A stretch of DNA of 52,694 bases from an uncultured Prevotella sp. (GCA_934202525.1 CAKPYB010000024.1:1-52694); one strand, 5' to 3'; shown: positions 36,201 to 44,498, numbered from the stretch's first letter. Made by a program: numbers and translations. The notes: a model not told the origin generated them from the sequence alone.

Positions 36201-37778
36201 CGAAGCGCCCTCTCTGAGCACCTGTTTCACCTTCGAGTTCATGAAGACGGTGCAGCGGGTTCCCAGGTCGCATGGAGCCTTCGACTGGCAGGCGAGTTGG
36301 GCAAAATCGCCTACAGAATAGCCCATATTGTTGGCAAAGGTCTGGATGAATGTTCCGCAGCCCGAACTGCACGCCTCGTTCAGTTCCATGCGCACCACAG
36401 CCCCTTTCTCAACGAAAATAGCTTTCATGTCCTGTCCGCCGATGTCGAGGATAAAGCTGACATCAGGCATGAGTGAAGCCGCCGCTCTTTCGTGAGCCAT
36501 AGTTTCGATAATGCCGCTGTCGAGGCCAAAAGCCGCCTTGATGAGTTCTTCGCCGTAGCCTGTAGAGCAGGAGCCAACGATTTCCAGTTCAGCACCTCGC
36601 AATGCTGCCTCCTGCTTCAGGGCGTTGAGTCCATCTGCTACTGCCTTGATCGGATTTCCCAGATTCAGGCGGTAATTGGTAAAGACAATATCTCCCGTAG
36701 GCGTCCCTGCTGATTTGCAGTCTGCGGCAGGCAGGCTCTCATCTGTCTTGCAAGCAGAATTCACTCTTACTGCAACAATCTTCGTCGTAGTAGAACCCGA
36801 GTCAATACCAATCACAACCTGCTGTTTTCCTTTATTCAGCGGTTTGGTTTCAGTAGCGAATTTCGCCTTAGATTTGAGCCATTCCTCGTGTTCTTTCTCG
36901 TTTTTGAAGAGAGGCAGCAGACTGCTGGTCCATTCCGTCTGTATTTCTTTCTTCATCCGGCTTCTGAGAGTAGAAACTGAGGCTGCTGAATCTGCCGATT
37001 TAGCCCGATAAGCACAGCCCAGAGCCGGAATGAGATTGCTGTTTTCTGATACGATAAAGTCGTTTGGAGAGAGATGGAGATAGTCGCAGAAAGCCTTGCG
37101 GAGCGCCGGAAGAAAGGTGAGCGGACCGCCGCAGAGCAGGATAGGAGCCTCGAAACTGATGCCGTGAGAAAGCGTTACCACCGTCTGTACGGCGATGGAA
37201 TGGAAGATGCTGGCTGCAATATCGGCTTCGGGCAGATTGCGCGCCATCAGGTTCTGGATGTCGGTCTTGGCAAACACGCCGCAGCGGGCAGCCATCGGAT
37301 AAACGTGCTCTGCCTTCATTGCCAACTCGCTCATCTTCTGGTTCTCTACGCCCATCAGCACACTCATCTGGTCGATGAAAGCACCCGTTCCGCCAGCACA
37401 GTTGCCGTTCATGCGCAGTTCCATATTTCCGTTTTCCTTGAAGAAGATAACCTTTGCGTCCTCGCCACCAATATCGATGAGCGCTTTCGCCTCAGGATGA
37501 GCCGTACGGGCATAGACCGATGCAGCCACCACCTCCTGTACAAACTCCGCCTGGAGCTGTTCGGCAGTAGCCATTCCTACGCTTCCTGTTACGCAGATTC
37601 TTGCCTCTGCATCGCCCGTGAGGGCTAAAATCTCATCGAAATATTGCGACACAAGTTCGTTGACACGAGCGTTGTGGCGTTCGTATTTTGAGTAAATTAC
37701 CCGGTTATCGCTGTCGATAACGGCAATCTTGGCTGTCGTAGAGCCAACGTCCAATCCTATGTAATAAGTCTTCTCCAT
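33243..37778 (-). CDS. CoA-dehydratase activase-like protein (dual ASKHA, 1,511 aa)
   Basis: This 1,511-residue protein fuses parts that are often separate genes. Two BadF/BcrA-type ATPase domains come first (GLDVGSTTAKIA at 8 and GIDSGSTTTKIV near 323). The first has GNCAGGTGAF (Cys127) and ARCGVF (Cys166), which correspond to the 4Fe-4S cysteines of HgdC. A DUF2229 module with CKGCENHC near 640 and a HgdB-like region follow. Residues about 1060-1090 (with STLNIQHLQQ) are encoded by a repeat and look inserted. The family activates radical-type 2-hydroxyacyl-CoA dehydratases with ATP-driven electron transfer. The substrate here is unknown; no separate dehydratase gene is adjacent. Confidence 0.8.
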   Translation of the reverse strand: MEKTYYIGLDVGSTTAKIAVIDSDNRVIYSKYERHNARVNELVSQYFDEILALTGDAEARICVTGSVGMATAEQLQAEFVQEVVAASVYARTAHPEAKALIDIGGEDAKVIFFKENGNMELRMNGNCAGGTGAFIDQMSVLMGVENQKMSELAMKAEHVYPMAARCGVFAKTDIQNLMARNLPEADIAASIFHSIAVQTVVTLSHGISFEAPILLCGGPLTFLPALRKAFCDYLHLSPNDFIVSENSNLIPALGCAYRAKSADSAASVSTLRSRMKKEIQTEWTSSLLPLFKNEKEHEEWLKSKAKFATETKPLNKGKQQVVIGIDSGSTTTKIVAVRVNSACKTDESLPAADCKSAGTPTGDIVFTNYRLNLGNPIKAVADGLNALKQEAALRGAELEIVGSCSTGYGEELIKAAFGLDSGIIETMAHERAAASLMPDVSFILDIGGQDMKAIFVEKGAVVRMELNEACSSGCGTFIQTFANNMGYSVGDFAQLACQSKAPCDLGTRCTVFMNSKVKQVLREGASVADISAGISYSVIKNCLYKVLKLHGNENLGGKIVVQGGTMRNDAVVRAFELLTHTEVARSNMPELMGAYGCALHAAADYNHRTSAEDEHPASSRSIDDLQNLAHYETKQLQCKGCENHCYVSRYTFAGGNRFYSGNKCERVFNNKGANGTKGKNIYEYKYSLLFDRETVNPLDVVKHNVKVGIPRILNMYEEYPFWNALLRAAGLGVLLSSDSTFSQYEGALNTVMSDNICFPAKLAHSHLKELNENPKVDRILMPYVVYEHNDDPKNTLNSFNCPVVSGYSDVIKSVINLKKPIDTPVINFAQPKALEKQITDYLKQLGVSKKTAHKALREALYAQAVYAAEIKKQGWEILKNEETEAQKTNEDKTQKPNKGLTILLAGRPYHTDPLIQHKLSEMIANLGVNVISEDIARGNLFADFKDFNLENLAAERNEAALASQDNNEAYNCQPETYLVKQWAYMNRILKAAQWAAEQGDEVHFVQMTSFGCGPDSFIQDEIRDIMKRHNKPFTLLKIDDVSNIGSLKLRVRSLIESLKGVKEVKSEERRVKNSTAEEIQHSTLNIQHLQQTKVFTKQDIHRKILAPFMTEYLTPIIPPILKLIGYDVEVLPMSDEVSAELGLKFANNEVCYPATLIVGDIIKALKSGRYDLNNTAVVMSQTGGQCRATNYAGLIKRAMISNGFQDIPLLTLGVTASTGEASGSTDDKQDYNEQDGFNVPWLKYSQIIVTAIFYGDAINEMYNACIVRERKPGIARELRDKYMQLIDSPIAQNSAKGLIRLLEQAAEEFNQMTLDRTLPKVGIVGEIFLKFNPFAHQFLEQNIISYGIEVVPPLLAPFFLQEFVNVEIQKHMRLSCTKVPDFIIKGAYQALIGRRLRQVNKAAGKFRYFRPFTNIYDDAKDVQGLVSLAAQFGEGWLLPADIVGYIRDGVNNIISLQPFGCIANHVISKGIEKRLHDRFPTLNLVSLDFDSGVSEVNVTNRLLLFLDSIAK
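34510..34600. repeat. In-frame low-complexity repeat inside the activase gene
   Basis: A run of AATGTTGAATGTTGAG units and then TTCACTCTTCGTTC units breaks the conserved stretch between LRVRSLIESLK and KVFTKQDI. It adds about 30 residues and keeps the frame. The same motif types occur at 26581-26685 (intergenic) and 29127-29226 (in DPP-IV). Confidence 0.85.
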
Positions 37779-37826
37779 TTCTCTTATCTCAAGTATTTCT
37801 CTTATCTTCTAGTATCTTCTTATCTT
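37779..37826. repeat. TTCTCTTATCT direct repeats between activase and MATE genes
   Basis: Three direct units of about 18-19 bp (TTCTCTTATCT and CTTCTTATCT cores with TCTAGT ends) fill the 48-bp gap. The gap is short, so the two genes may be cotranscribed. Confidence 0.6.
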
Positions 37827-39194
37827 CTAGTGGCTTTTCCCAAGTTCCATCTGCTCTCTTCTCATATCCCTGAAAGCGCTCCAGGCTATCGGAACCGCTA
37901 CGGCAAACGAGCAGCAGTCTGCCCACATCTGACACATCTCCACGCCCAGCAGTCCGAAGAAATAGGGGAGGATGAAGATGAGCGGAATGAAGAAAAGTCC
38001 GCTTCGTGCCGCCGCTACGATGTTGGCTCTCACCGGTTTACGGATGGTCTGCATCAGCATGTTGGTGAGCACGATGGTGGCTACGAGCGGAAAACTGAGC
38101 ACCTGCCATCTCAGAGCCACCGAACCAACGGCTACAACTGCCGCATCATCGCGGAAGATGCTGATGATGGAAGTTGAGAAGATGAAGCCGAGAAGGGCAC
38201 AGACGCTGAGGAAAACCGTACCGCATTTAATGCAGAAAAAGAAGGCTTCCTTTACGCGGTCGTAAAGCTTGGCGCCGTAGCAGAATCCGCAGAGTGGCTG
38301 GAATCCCTGTCCCAGACCGATGACCATTGCATAGGTGAAGAAAGAGATGCGGGTAACGATGCTCATGCCCGCAATGGCTGCATCGCCAAATGCACCTGCT
38401 GCCACATTGAGCATCAGCGTAGCGATACTTCCCAGTCCCTGCCTTGACAGCGAAGGGGTTCCGCCGAAGATAATCTCCTTGGCAAAGGCGCGGGTAGGGG
38501 TGAAATTGCGCAGATTGATGCGGATGTTCTCGCCTTTATGCGTCATCCAGAAGAGCATGGCGCAGCCGAAACACTGGCTGATGAGCGTGGCTACGGCGGC
38601 TCCCGTAATGCCCAGCTGGAAGTAGAGGATGAACAGTGGAGCCAGAACCAGATTGAGCAGCACACCCGACATGATGCCCTTCATCGCATACATCGTATTG
38701 CCCTGAAATCGCATCAGATTATTCAGCGTAAGCGAGGTGGTCATAAAGGGAGCACCTAGCAGGATAATGCCCAGATAACGCTCGGTGTAAGGAAGAATGG
38801 TGGGCGTAGAACCCATCAGAAGGCAGAGCGGTGTGAGGAAAAGATGACCCAGAATGGCGATGAGAAGTCCGGTAAGAAAACTCAGCACAAAGCCCGTGGT
38901 TGCCATCTTCTGTGCCTGTTCCGTATGCTTGGCGCCCAACTGTCGCGAAACATAATTGCCCGATCCGTGGCCAAAGAAGAAACCTACCGCCTGAATTACA
39001 GCCATTGCTGCAAAGGAAACGCCTACCGCTGCCACGCTCTGCGTGTTGATGCTGCCCACGAAATAGGTGTCGGCGAGGTTGTACATGCTCGTCGACAGCA
39101 TACTGATAATCGTTGGTATGGCCATCGTAAATATCACATGATGCACAGGGGCATGAGTGAGGAACGTATAGTTGTCTCTTTTCTCTTTCTTCAT
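37827..39194 (-). CDS. MATE family efflux transporter
   Basis: This 455-residue protein has about 12 membrane helices in the two-fold pseudo-repeat of MATE exporters (MAIPTIISMLSTSMYNLADTYF at its start, then G-N-Y-V-S-R after helix 3). It uses a Na+ or H+ gradient to expel drugs or metabolites. The frame is open 26 codons further upstream, but the -7 element at 39229-39236 lies inside that extension. The start at 39194 (MKKEKRDNYTF) therefore fits best. Substrate unknown. Confidence 0.88.
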   Translation of the reverse strand: MKKEKRDNYTFLTHAPVHHVIFTMAIPTIISMLSTSMYNLADTYFVGSINTQSVAAVGVSFAAMAVIQAVGFFFGHGSGNYVSRQLGAKHTEQAQKMATTGFVLSFLTGLLIAILGHLFLTPLCLLMGSTPTILPYTERYLGIILLGAPFMTTSLTLNNLMRFQGNTMYAMKGIMSGVLLNLVLAPLFILYFQLGITGAAVATLISQCFGCAMLFWMTHKGENIRINLRNFTPTRAFAKEIIFGGTPSLSRQGLGSIATLMLNVAAGAFGDAAIAGMSIVTRISFFTYAMVIGLGQGFQPLCGFCYGAKLYDRVKEAFFFCIKCGTVFLSVCALLGFIFSTSIISIFRDDAAVVAVGSVALRWQVLSFPLVATIVLTNMLMQTIRKPVRANIVAAARSGLFFIPLIFILPYFFGLLGVEMCQMWADCCSFAVAVPIAWSAFRDMRREQMELGKSH

Positions 39195-39228
39195 AACTTT
39201 ATAATGCTTTTTGGGCATTTTCAACCTG

Positions 39229-39236
39229 CAAAGGTA
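39229..39236 (-). promoter_or_regulatory. -7 element of the MATE gene
   Basis: The reverse strand reads TACCTTTG. A TTG lies 22 bp further upstream, slightly more than usual. The position excludes the longer upstream start codon. Confidence 0.6.
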
Positions 39237-39297
39237 CATAAATATCCACGAAGTTGGACAATTATGAACCAACTTTTATAAAAATATAAGAAAAGAG

Positions 39298-39328
39298 TTG
39301 CATTTTTCATAAAAATATCGTATTTTTG
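39298..39328 (+). promoter_or_regulatory. Promoter of the GNAT-like gene
   Basis: TTG (39298-39300), 20 bp, then TATTTTTG (39321-39328) match the Bacteroidetes consensus. The start codon at 39367 follows 38 bp after the -7 element. Confidence 0.75.
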
Positions 39329-39366
39329 CAGCAGAATTTGAATATATATACATAAAAAGATAACTA

Positions 39367-40518
39367 ATGAATGATGAGATAAGAATCATACCGGTAACAA
39401 CAAAAAAGGGGTTGAAAACCTTCATTCAGTTTCATTATGATCTCTACAGGGACCATAAGTTTGCCATTCCTTTTTTGCGTTTCGACGAGATGAATACGCT
39501 GGACCCGAAGAAGAATCCTGCCTTCGAATTCTGCGAGGCGCAATACTTTCTGGCGGTTGACAGCGAGGCTCGTATCGTAGGTAGAATAGCTGCCATTATC
39601 AACCATCGTGCCAACGAACAGTGGAACAAGAAGCAGGTTCGCTTCGGTTGGTTCGATTTCGTAGATAATGTTGCGGTTTCCTGTGCCTTGTTGCGCACGG
39701 TAGAAGAATGGGGCAAGAACAGGGGAATGAACGAATGCGTTGGTCCGCTCGGATTTACGGATATGGACCGTGAGGGCTTGCTCATCGAGGGCTTCGACCG
39801 GAAGTCTACGATGTATATTAACTACAACTATCCTTATTATAAGACGCATCTGGAGAGTTATCCGCTCTATGAGAAGGATAACGATTGGCTGGAGTACCGC
39901 ATCAGGATTCCGGAAGTGACGCCGGCTAAGTTTGCCAAGACTGCCCAGATGATAGAGAGCCGATATAATCTGCATGTTCATAAGTTCACCCGCAAGGAAC
40001 TTACCACGGGAGGAATGGGCAGGAAGGTGTTCGAAATCGTGAACGAGACCTACAAGAATCTCTATGATTTCCAGCAGCTTACGGAGAAGCAGATAGATGA
40101 ATATGTGAGCACTTATATCAAGAAGGCTGACTTGAACCTGGTGACGGGTGTGGTGGATGGCAACGCTGGCAACAAACTGGTTGCCTTTGGTGTTTCCTTC
40201 CCTTCGTTTACCGATGCGCTGCGAGAGATAGGCAACGGCAAGCTTTTCCCTACGGGTTGGCTGAAGGTGCTGAAGGTGCTGAAGTGGCACAAGACGGATA
40301 CGGTAGATTTGCTCTTGATTGGTGTTCTTCCTGAATATCGCAAGAAGGGAGCCAATGCGCTTATTTTTGCCGATTTGATAGAGCAGTATCGCCGTTATGG
40401 CTTTAAATGGGCAGAGGCAATGCCGCAGATGGAGACCAATACCGGTGTTCAGAGCCAGTGGCAGTATCTGGAGAGTGAGCAGCATCGCCGTCATCGCTGC
40501 TATAAGAAGAAGATTTAA
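39367..40518 (+). CDS. GNAT-like N-acetyltransferase (YghO-type)
   Basis: This 383-residue protein shows GNAT-like acetyltransferase features late in the chain. A beta-strand pair is followed by LIGVLPEYRKKGANALIF (about 316-333), the acetyl-CoA pyrophosphate-binding loop pattern. The N-terminal half (about 1-200) is a related but degenerate fold with conserved acidic and Trp residues. Acetyl donor and acceptor are unknown. It is a single gene with its own promoter and stop. Downstream lies an unusual repeat array. Confidence 0.7.
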   Translation: MNDEIRIIPVTTKKGLKTFIQFHYDLYRDHKFAIPFLRFDEMNTLDPKKNPAFEFCEAQYFLAVDSEARIVGRIAAIINHRANEQWNKKQVRFGWFDFVDNVAVSCALLRTVEEWGKNRGMNECVGPLGFTDMDREGLLIEGFDRKSTMYINYNYPYYKTHLESYPLYEKDNDWLEYRIRIPEVTPAKFAKTAQMIESRYNLHVHKFTRKELTTGGMGRKVFEIVNETYKNLYDFQQLTEKQIDEYVSTYIKKADLNLVTGVVDGNAGNKLVAFGVSFPSFTDALREIGNGKLFPTGWLKVLKVLKWHKTDTVDLLLIGVLPEYRKKGANALIFADLIEQYRRYGFKWAEAMPQMETNTGVQSQWQYLESEQHRRHRCYKKKI

Positions 40519-40583
40519 AAACCTCTTTTTGGGGTCGTTTTGGTGTAAAAAGATAAAAAATGGGCTAAAAAGTTAAAAAAACT

Positions 40584-40913
40584 AACTCATAGTTTTGTGG
40601 TTCTCAACTCATAGTTTTCCGGTTAGCAACTTATAGCTTTCCGGTTGAGAAAATTAAGAATGCATCGCGATAGGATGAAAAATGGCTGTAAAAGTGCTGT
40701 TTTTTCCATCGCGATGCATTATTTTTTGCGTCGCGACGCAATAATATTTCCATCGCGACACACCAATTCTTCCGTCGCGACGCAATAATTACCCCCTCGC
40801 GAGGCATCATTGAAGCCTCCCGCTGGTCATCATTTAAGCCTCTTATCGGTCTTAATATAAGGCACTTATCCGTCTTAATATAAGGCACTCATCAAGATAA
40901 AAAGATGCGCTCT
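40584..40913. repeat. 22-bp-period degenerate tandem array (about 15 units)
   Basis: The sequence divides without gaps into 22-bp units from 40584. Neighbouring units resemble each other and drift along the array. Units 1-3 share CATAGTTTTCCGGTT-type cores. Units 4 and 6-10 hold TCGCGA at exactly 22-bp multiples (40665, 40709, 40731, 40753, 40775, 40797). Units 11-12 share TnAAGCCTC. Units 13-14 share GTCTTAATATAAGGCACT. Unit 15 is weak. A small array of the same period lies at 1944-2009. A 22-bp step is two helix turns and not a multiple of three, so protein binding or RNA is likelier than coding. No CRISPR-like constant repeat is seen. Confidence 0.9.
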
Positions 40914-40932
40914 GGAAAGAGAAAATTAAGAT

Positions 40933-41086
40933 GGGGGTTAACAGGGTTAACAGTTAACACCCCAAAAATGCATACTTCCATCCACACTCTTATATAAAAA
41001 TAAGTATATATATATTATTATATAATAAGGTACGCGAGGGGGACCATGCAAAAAACAGCTGTTAACTGTTAACCCTGTTAACCCCC
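40933..41086. repeat. Perfect 27-bp inverted repeat around an AT-rich core
   Basis: The left arm is 40933-40959, with GTTAAC three times (GGGTTAACAGGGTTAAC inside). Its exact complement is 41060-41086. The 100 bp between includes a run of alternating A and T and an ACTCTTATAT that also occurs in the core at 4346-4544. It lies just after the 22-bp array and before the end of the response-regulator gene. The arms could pair in RNA or bind protein. It resembles the origin-like structure upstream of the primase, but no replication gene is nearby. Confidence 0.85.
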
Positions 41087-41104
41087 CAACAACAAAGTTA
41101 ATAG

Positions 41105-41743
41105 TTAAATATAGTATTCTGCCGAATCAACCAAACCGGCTCTCAGCGCATATTTCGTAGCCTCATGAACGTTGTTTACGCCCAGCTTACGGAAGATGTT
41201 CTTGCGGTGGGTATTGACCGTATGGAAGCTGGAAAAGCGCTTCTCGGCTATTTCTTTCGTCGTCATTCCCAGCGCAATGTCTTTCAGAATCTCTGTCTCG
41301 GTCTTGGTGAGGTTGATTTTCTCCTGCTCCTCCTGTTTCGGAGCCAGAAGTACCTCCATCATGCGCTGGCAGACAAAACGGTTGCTTGCCACACAGAAAC
41401 GGATTGCCTCCTTGATTTCCATTAGCGAACACTCCTTCAGCAACACGCTGAACTGCGTACTGCTGGCTATGAGAATCTTCACGAAATCGGCGCTCAGATC
41501 CTCACTGAACAGAAGCCAGCGCGTATATGGAAAACGCTGGTTTAAAATCAGTAACTCGGCAGCATCATTGATGTCGAAAAGGGTATAGTCGAGTATCACG
41601 ACCGTATCCTCGTTCTCCCTTAAGGCAAGCATCAGGTCTGCCTTGTCTTCGACGGTCCGGGTTTCCAAACCCTCCATCTTGCTGATCACATAGCTCAATC
41701 CGGCTCTTGTGATGTCCTGTTTGTCTGCTAATAGAATCTTCAT
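41105..41743 (-). CDS. LuxR-type response regulator
   Basis: This 212-residue protein has an N-terminal receiver-like domain (1-120) and a LuxR-type HTH (about 143-205, motif TKTETEILKDIA...TVNTHRKNIFRKLGV). Receiver residues are mostly in place: Asp7 and Asp10, phospho-acceptor Asp52, Ser80 and Lys103. It would therefore be controlled by phosphorylation from a histidine kinase. No kinase gene is adjacent. The gene stands alone, with the 22-bp array and inverted repeat downstream. Confidence 0.85.
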   Translation of the reverse strand: MKILLADKQDITRAGLSYVISKMEGLETRTVEDKADLMLALRENEDTVVILDYTLFDINDAAELLILNQRFPYTRWLLFSEDLSADFVKILIASSTQFSVLLKECSLMEIKEAIRFCVASNRFVCQRMMEVLLAPKQEEQEKINLTKTETEILKDIALGMTTKEIAEKRFSSFHTVNTHRKNIFRKLGVNNVHEATKYALRAGLVDSAEYYI

Positions 41744-41783
41744 TGTCTTACTCTCTTATAGTTGTTTATATATATGCGTAGAA

Positions 41784-41815
41784 GCCTTGATGCAGTAAAA
41801 ATACTGCATCAAGGC
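41784..41815. terminator. Terminator hairpin between DUF5686 and LuxR genes
   Basis: A perfect 14-bp stem (GCCTTGATGCAGTA and complement) with a 4-nt loop lies 14 bp after the DUF5686 stop codon on the minus strand. A plus-strand T-run follows it, so it could also work in that direction. Confidence 0.8.
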
Positions 41816-41829
41816 GTCTTTTTTTCTTA

Positions 41830-44433
41830 TTAGAATGTCATGAGGAAGCCCATACGGACGCCCCATTTAGAAATGTTTGCATGGTCATAATAGTTGAGGC
41901 GGCGAACATAATCGATTCCGAAGAACTTGAAGATGTTGTGCACGCCGGCTACTACCTCCCAGTATGGCGTCTTGCCAAAGGTGTAGGAGTTGGTAGGGAA
42001 CTTGAAGAGCTTCTCATCATTGATGTTCTTGCTCGGGTCGTTCTTGCTGGTCAAATCGCCCCAAACACCCTTGATGGCTACATATTCACGCCACTTCAGC
42101 TTCTTGATGAGCGGAATGCGGTTGAGCAACTTTCCGTTCATATCCCAGGCTACTGACCAGAACAGCTGGCGGTCGCTCAGGAACTCCCAGTCCTTCATCA
42201 TGCTGATGGTTGCCTCCTGCTCGAAGAGAGAGAGGTTGACCGGTGGCTGGATGAGCATGCTGAAAGGCACTTTGCTCCACTGCGCCTTGCCCACGATGTT
42301 GAAATCCATATAACCGAAACTTCCCAGCCACTGGCGCTTGTAAATGCCCAGCGTGGTGAGGTTGCTCTGATACTGGCCGCCCATGAATCCGTCTAAGCCC
42401 ATGGTGTGGCGCAGAGAGATTTCAGGACTGTCGAGGTTGATAGGCAGTCGCTGCTGCTTGGTGTTGACATAGGTAACACCCGGGTTGTAATCTAAGCCTA
42501 CACTCGCCTCTGTGGTGCGTATCTTGCGTATTTCCTCGCCGTCGCTCACCCTGTAGTAGTGGAGATTGCCCACGGTGCGGTTGCTCTGCCAGCGGAGGCT
42601 GGTGTCGAAGCGGAAACCCCAGTCGGTTTCGTAGGTGAAGGTCACCTTCTGGCGGTGATACTGATACATCTGGTCCTGCGTAGTGGCACGGAGGGTCATG
42701 AAGAAGTTGTCCTTGTTGTGCAGCAGGTTATCATCGGATGGAGAGGTAATATCATGCCCCAGCTCGAAGGTAAGCTTGCGCATAGGGAACTCGAACGGAC
42801 TGTTCTTCTTCTTGTTGAACGAATAGGTGAGCACATGACCGTAATACCACTTGTTGCTCTTCAGACCGTAGGCGCCGTAACCATCCCAGAAGAAGTGAGG
42901 GTTGAGGGCTGCCATCGTTCTGCCCGCCAGGCGCAGACGCACGCCGTCTACGTAGTTGTTGGAGAGGAACGTGTTGATAGGTCCGAGGTCGAAGAGGCTG
43001 CGGCGGTCGTTGATGATGCTGTCTTTTTCAACACCCAGACTGTCTTTCACCGTTATCTTCTTGCCCTTGGTATGAGCCACTTCCACATAGTTCTCCATCA
43101 GGGCTCTCACACCGAAGATGATGTATTTGAAGCCCTTGGAGTTCTCCATGCGGTGGATAAAGCTGTCCATCGACGATTCACTCTTCGTGAGGTCAACCTG
43201 CCGGTATTTGTTCCAGTAAGCCTCATCGCGGTTCATCGCATCCATATCGTGCCTGATCTTCGCCTTGCCCTTGAAGAGCTGCTTCGGCAAGGCATCGAAG
43301 GCATAATCGGTGATTCGCGTGTTTCGCACCACCAGCAGGTCCTGAAGGAGCTTGTTGACGTGCAGTTCGGCTATCATATCGTCTTTAGAGAGCACCCACT
43401 CGCCGTTGTCGAGCTTGGTGTACTCCTGTTCAATCTTCATGTCAGTAACCCAGTTTACATCGCTGTTGTGAGGCATGTAGAGGTTACATTTCTTTACGTG
43501 CAGGCTGCTGTCGGCAAGCACATAGAGTTCGCCTCTGAATCCGAAGTCCTGGCTGTTGGCTGGGATAAACTGCAGATGGTAGCAGAGGTCTCTTTCCACA
43601 TACACCGTATCTTCGATGTAATAATGGTAGAAGCTGATGGCAGTCTTGCCGATAGGAGATGGGAAGGGATACTGCAGCAGGCGTACGTAATCATCGTAGA
43701 TGTCCACATCGGTGAACACCTCTTTCAGGGCGGTGTTGAGAATCTCTCCGGTCTGGATTACCTGTCCGATTCCATTGCTCTGCTGACCCTTGATGATGTC
43801 CTTTTCGGTCTTCGGATCTTTGCGGTAAATATGCTGTGAAACCGTCTCGTCGATGCTGACAGGCAGGGTGAGCTTTCCGTTGTACGGAGAGGTTTCTACC
43901 TGGTCGAGGAGATACTGGCGGCGCTGGAAGAACTTGCTTTCGAGCTGCTCTTTCTTCAGATCGTTGAGCGCGAGTGTAATCTTCTGATACTTATCATATT
44001 GCACATAGTCGTGGTTGCTCAAATCGCTCTTTTTCTTGGCGGCAATCACGCGCCGCATCAGTTCTACGGCAGGATTATCCTTACGTTTGTAGCGGCCTTT
44101 TTTCGATTTCACCACCACTTCGGTAAGTTTGTGGGTGTCGTCTTTCAGTTTGATTTCCAGGAAGTTGGTCTTCTCGTCTACCTTTACCGTGGCGCTCTTG
44201 TAGCTCAGTGCGCTGACGGTGAGCATGAGTCCCGGTTTCTTATCGATGGTAAACTTACCTTCTCCGTTGCTGGAAACCGCAATTTTATGCCCTTTGTATT
44301 GCACGCTTGCATACGGAACGGCAAAACCGTCGTCATCGATGACACGGCCTGTTATCTTCTGCTGGGCCATCATCTGAAGCGTAGAAATCATCAGAAGTAT
44401 GACCGTAAAATACAACTTTTTAATACCTTTCAT
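41830..44433 (-). CDS. DUF5686 outer-membrane protein with carboxypeptidase-regulatory domain
   Basis: This 867-residue protein has a signal peptide (1-24) and a carboxypeptidase-regulatory-like beta-sandwich (about 25-105, ITGRVIDDDGFAVPYASV). A large DUF5686 region follows, with alternating strands ending in an aromatic-rich GFLMTF. The C-terminal Phe and strand pattern fit an outer-membrane beta-barrel, so the likely site is the outer membrane. The family is widespread in Bacteroidetes and its role is not established. It has its own -7 element and a strong terminator, so it is a single-gene unit. Confidence 0.88.
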   Translation of the reverse strand: MKGIKKLYFTVILLMISTLQMMAQQKITGRVIDDDGFAVPYASVQYKGHKIAVSSNGEGKFTIDKKPGLMLTVSALSYKSATVKVDEKTNFLEIKLKDDTHKLTEVVVKSKKGRYKRKDNPAVELMRRVIAAKKKSDLSNHDYVQYDKYQKITLALNDLKKEQLESKFFQRRQYLLDQVETSPYNGKLTLPVSIDETVSQHIYRKDPKTEKDIIKGQQSNGIGQVIQTGEILNTALKEVFTDVDIYDDYVRLLQYPFPSPIGKTAISFYHYYIEDTVYVERDLCYHLQFIPANSQDFGFRGELYVLADSSLHVKKCNLYMPHNSDVNWVTDMKIEQEYTKLDNGEWVLSKDDMIAELHVNKLLQDLLVVRNTRITDYAFDALPKQLFKGKAKIRHDMDAMNRDEAYWNKYRQVDLTKSESSMDSFIHRMENSKGFKYIIFGVRALMENYVEVAHTKGKKITVKDSLGVEKDSIINDRRSLFDLGPINTFLSNNYVDGVRLRLAGRTMAALNPHFFWDGYGAYGLKSNKWYYGHVLTYSFNKKKNSPFEFPMRKLTFELGHDITSPSDDNLLHNKDNFFMTLRATTQDQMYQYHRQKVTFTYETDWGFRFDTSLRWQSNRTVGNLHYYRVSDGEEIRKIRTTEASVGLDYNPGVTYVNTKQQRLPINLDSPEISLRHTMGLDGFMGGQYQSNLTTLGIYKRQWLGSFGYMDFNIVGKAQWSKVPFSMLIQPPVNLSLFEQEATISMMKDWEFLSDRQLFWSVAWDMNGKLLNRIPLIKKLKWREYVAIKGVWGDLTSKNDPSKNINDEKLFKFPTNSYTFGKTPYWEVVAGVHNIFKFFGIDYVRRLNYYDHANISKWGVRMGFLMTF

Positions 44434-44490
44434 TTTTATACCTTATTATATATAGGGGCTCTCTGCCCATGATTTAATGCTTTCAGGGTG

Positions 44491-44498
44491 CAAAGTTA
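44491..44498 (-). promoter_or_regulatory. -7 element of the DUF5686 gene
   Basis: The reverse strand reads TAACTTTG, 57 bp upstream of the start. A TTTG lies 22 bp further upstream (44521-44524), a bit wider than usual. The rest of the 44434-44796 gap is plain sequence apart from the divergent promoter at 44709-44740. Confidence 0.55.

Noticed and set aside
39195..39272. N-terminal extension of the MATE protein
   Set aside because: It spans the -7 element of the gene's promoter, so it is not translated.
39364..40494. 376-codon minus-strand frame against the GNAT-like gene
   Set aside because: The plus strand has a full promoter and family motifs; no motif is seen on the minus strand.
40584..40913. 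CRISPR array
   Set aside because: Units are 22 bp end to end with no constant repeat and no separate spacers, and no cas gene is nearby.
42559..43839. 426-codon plus-strand frame against the DUF5686 gene
   Set aside because: Shadow of the well-supported minus-strand gene.
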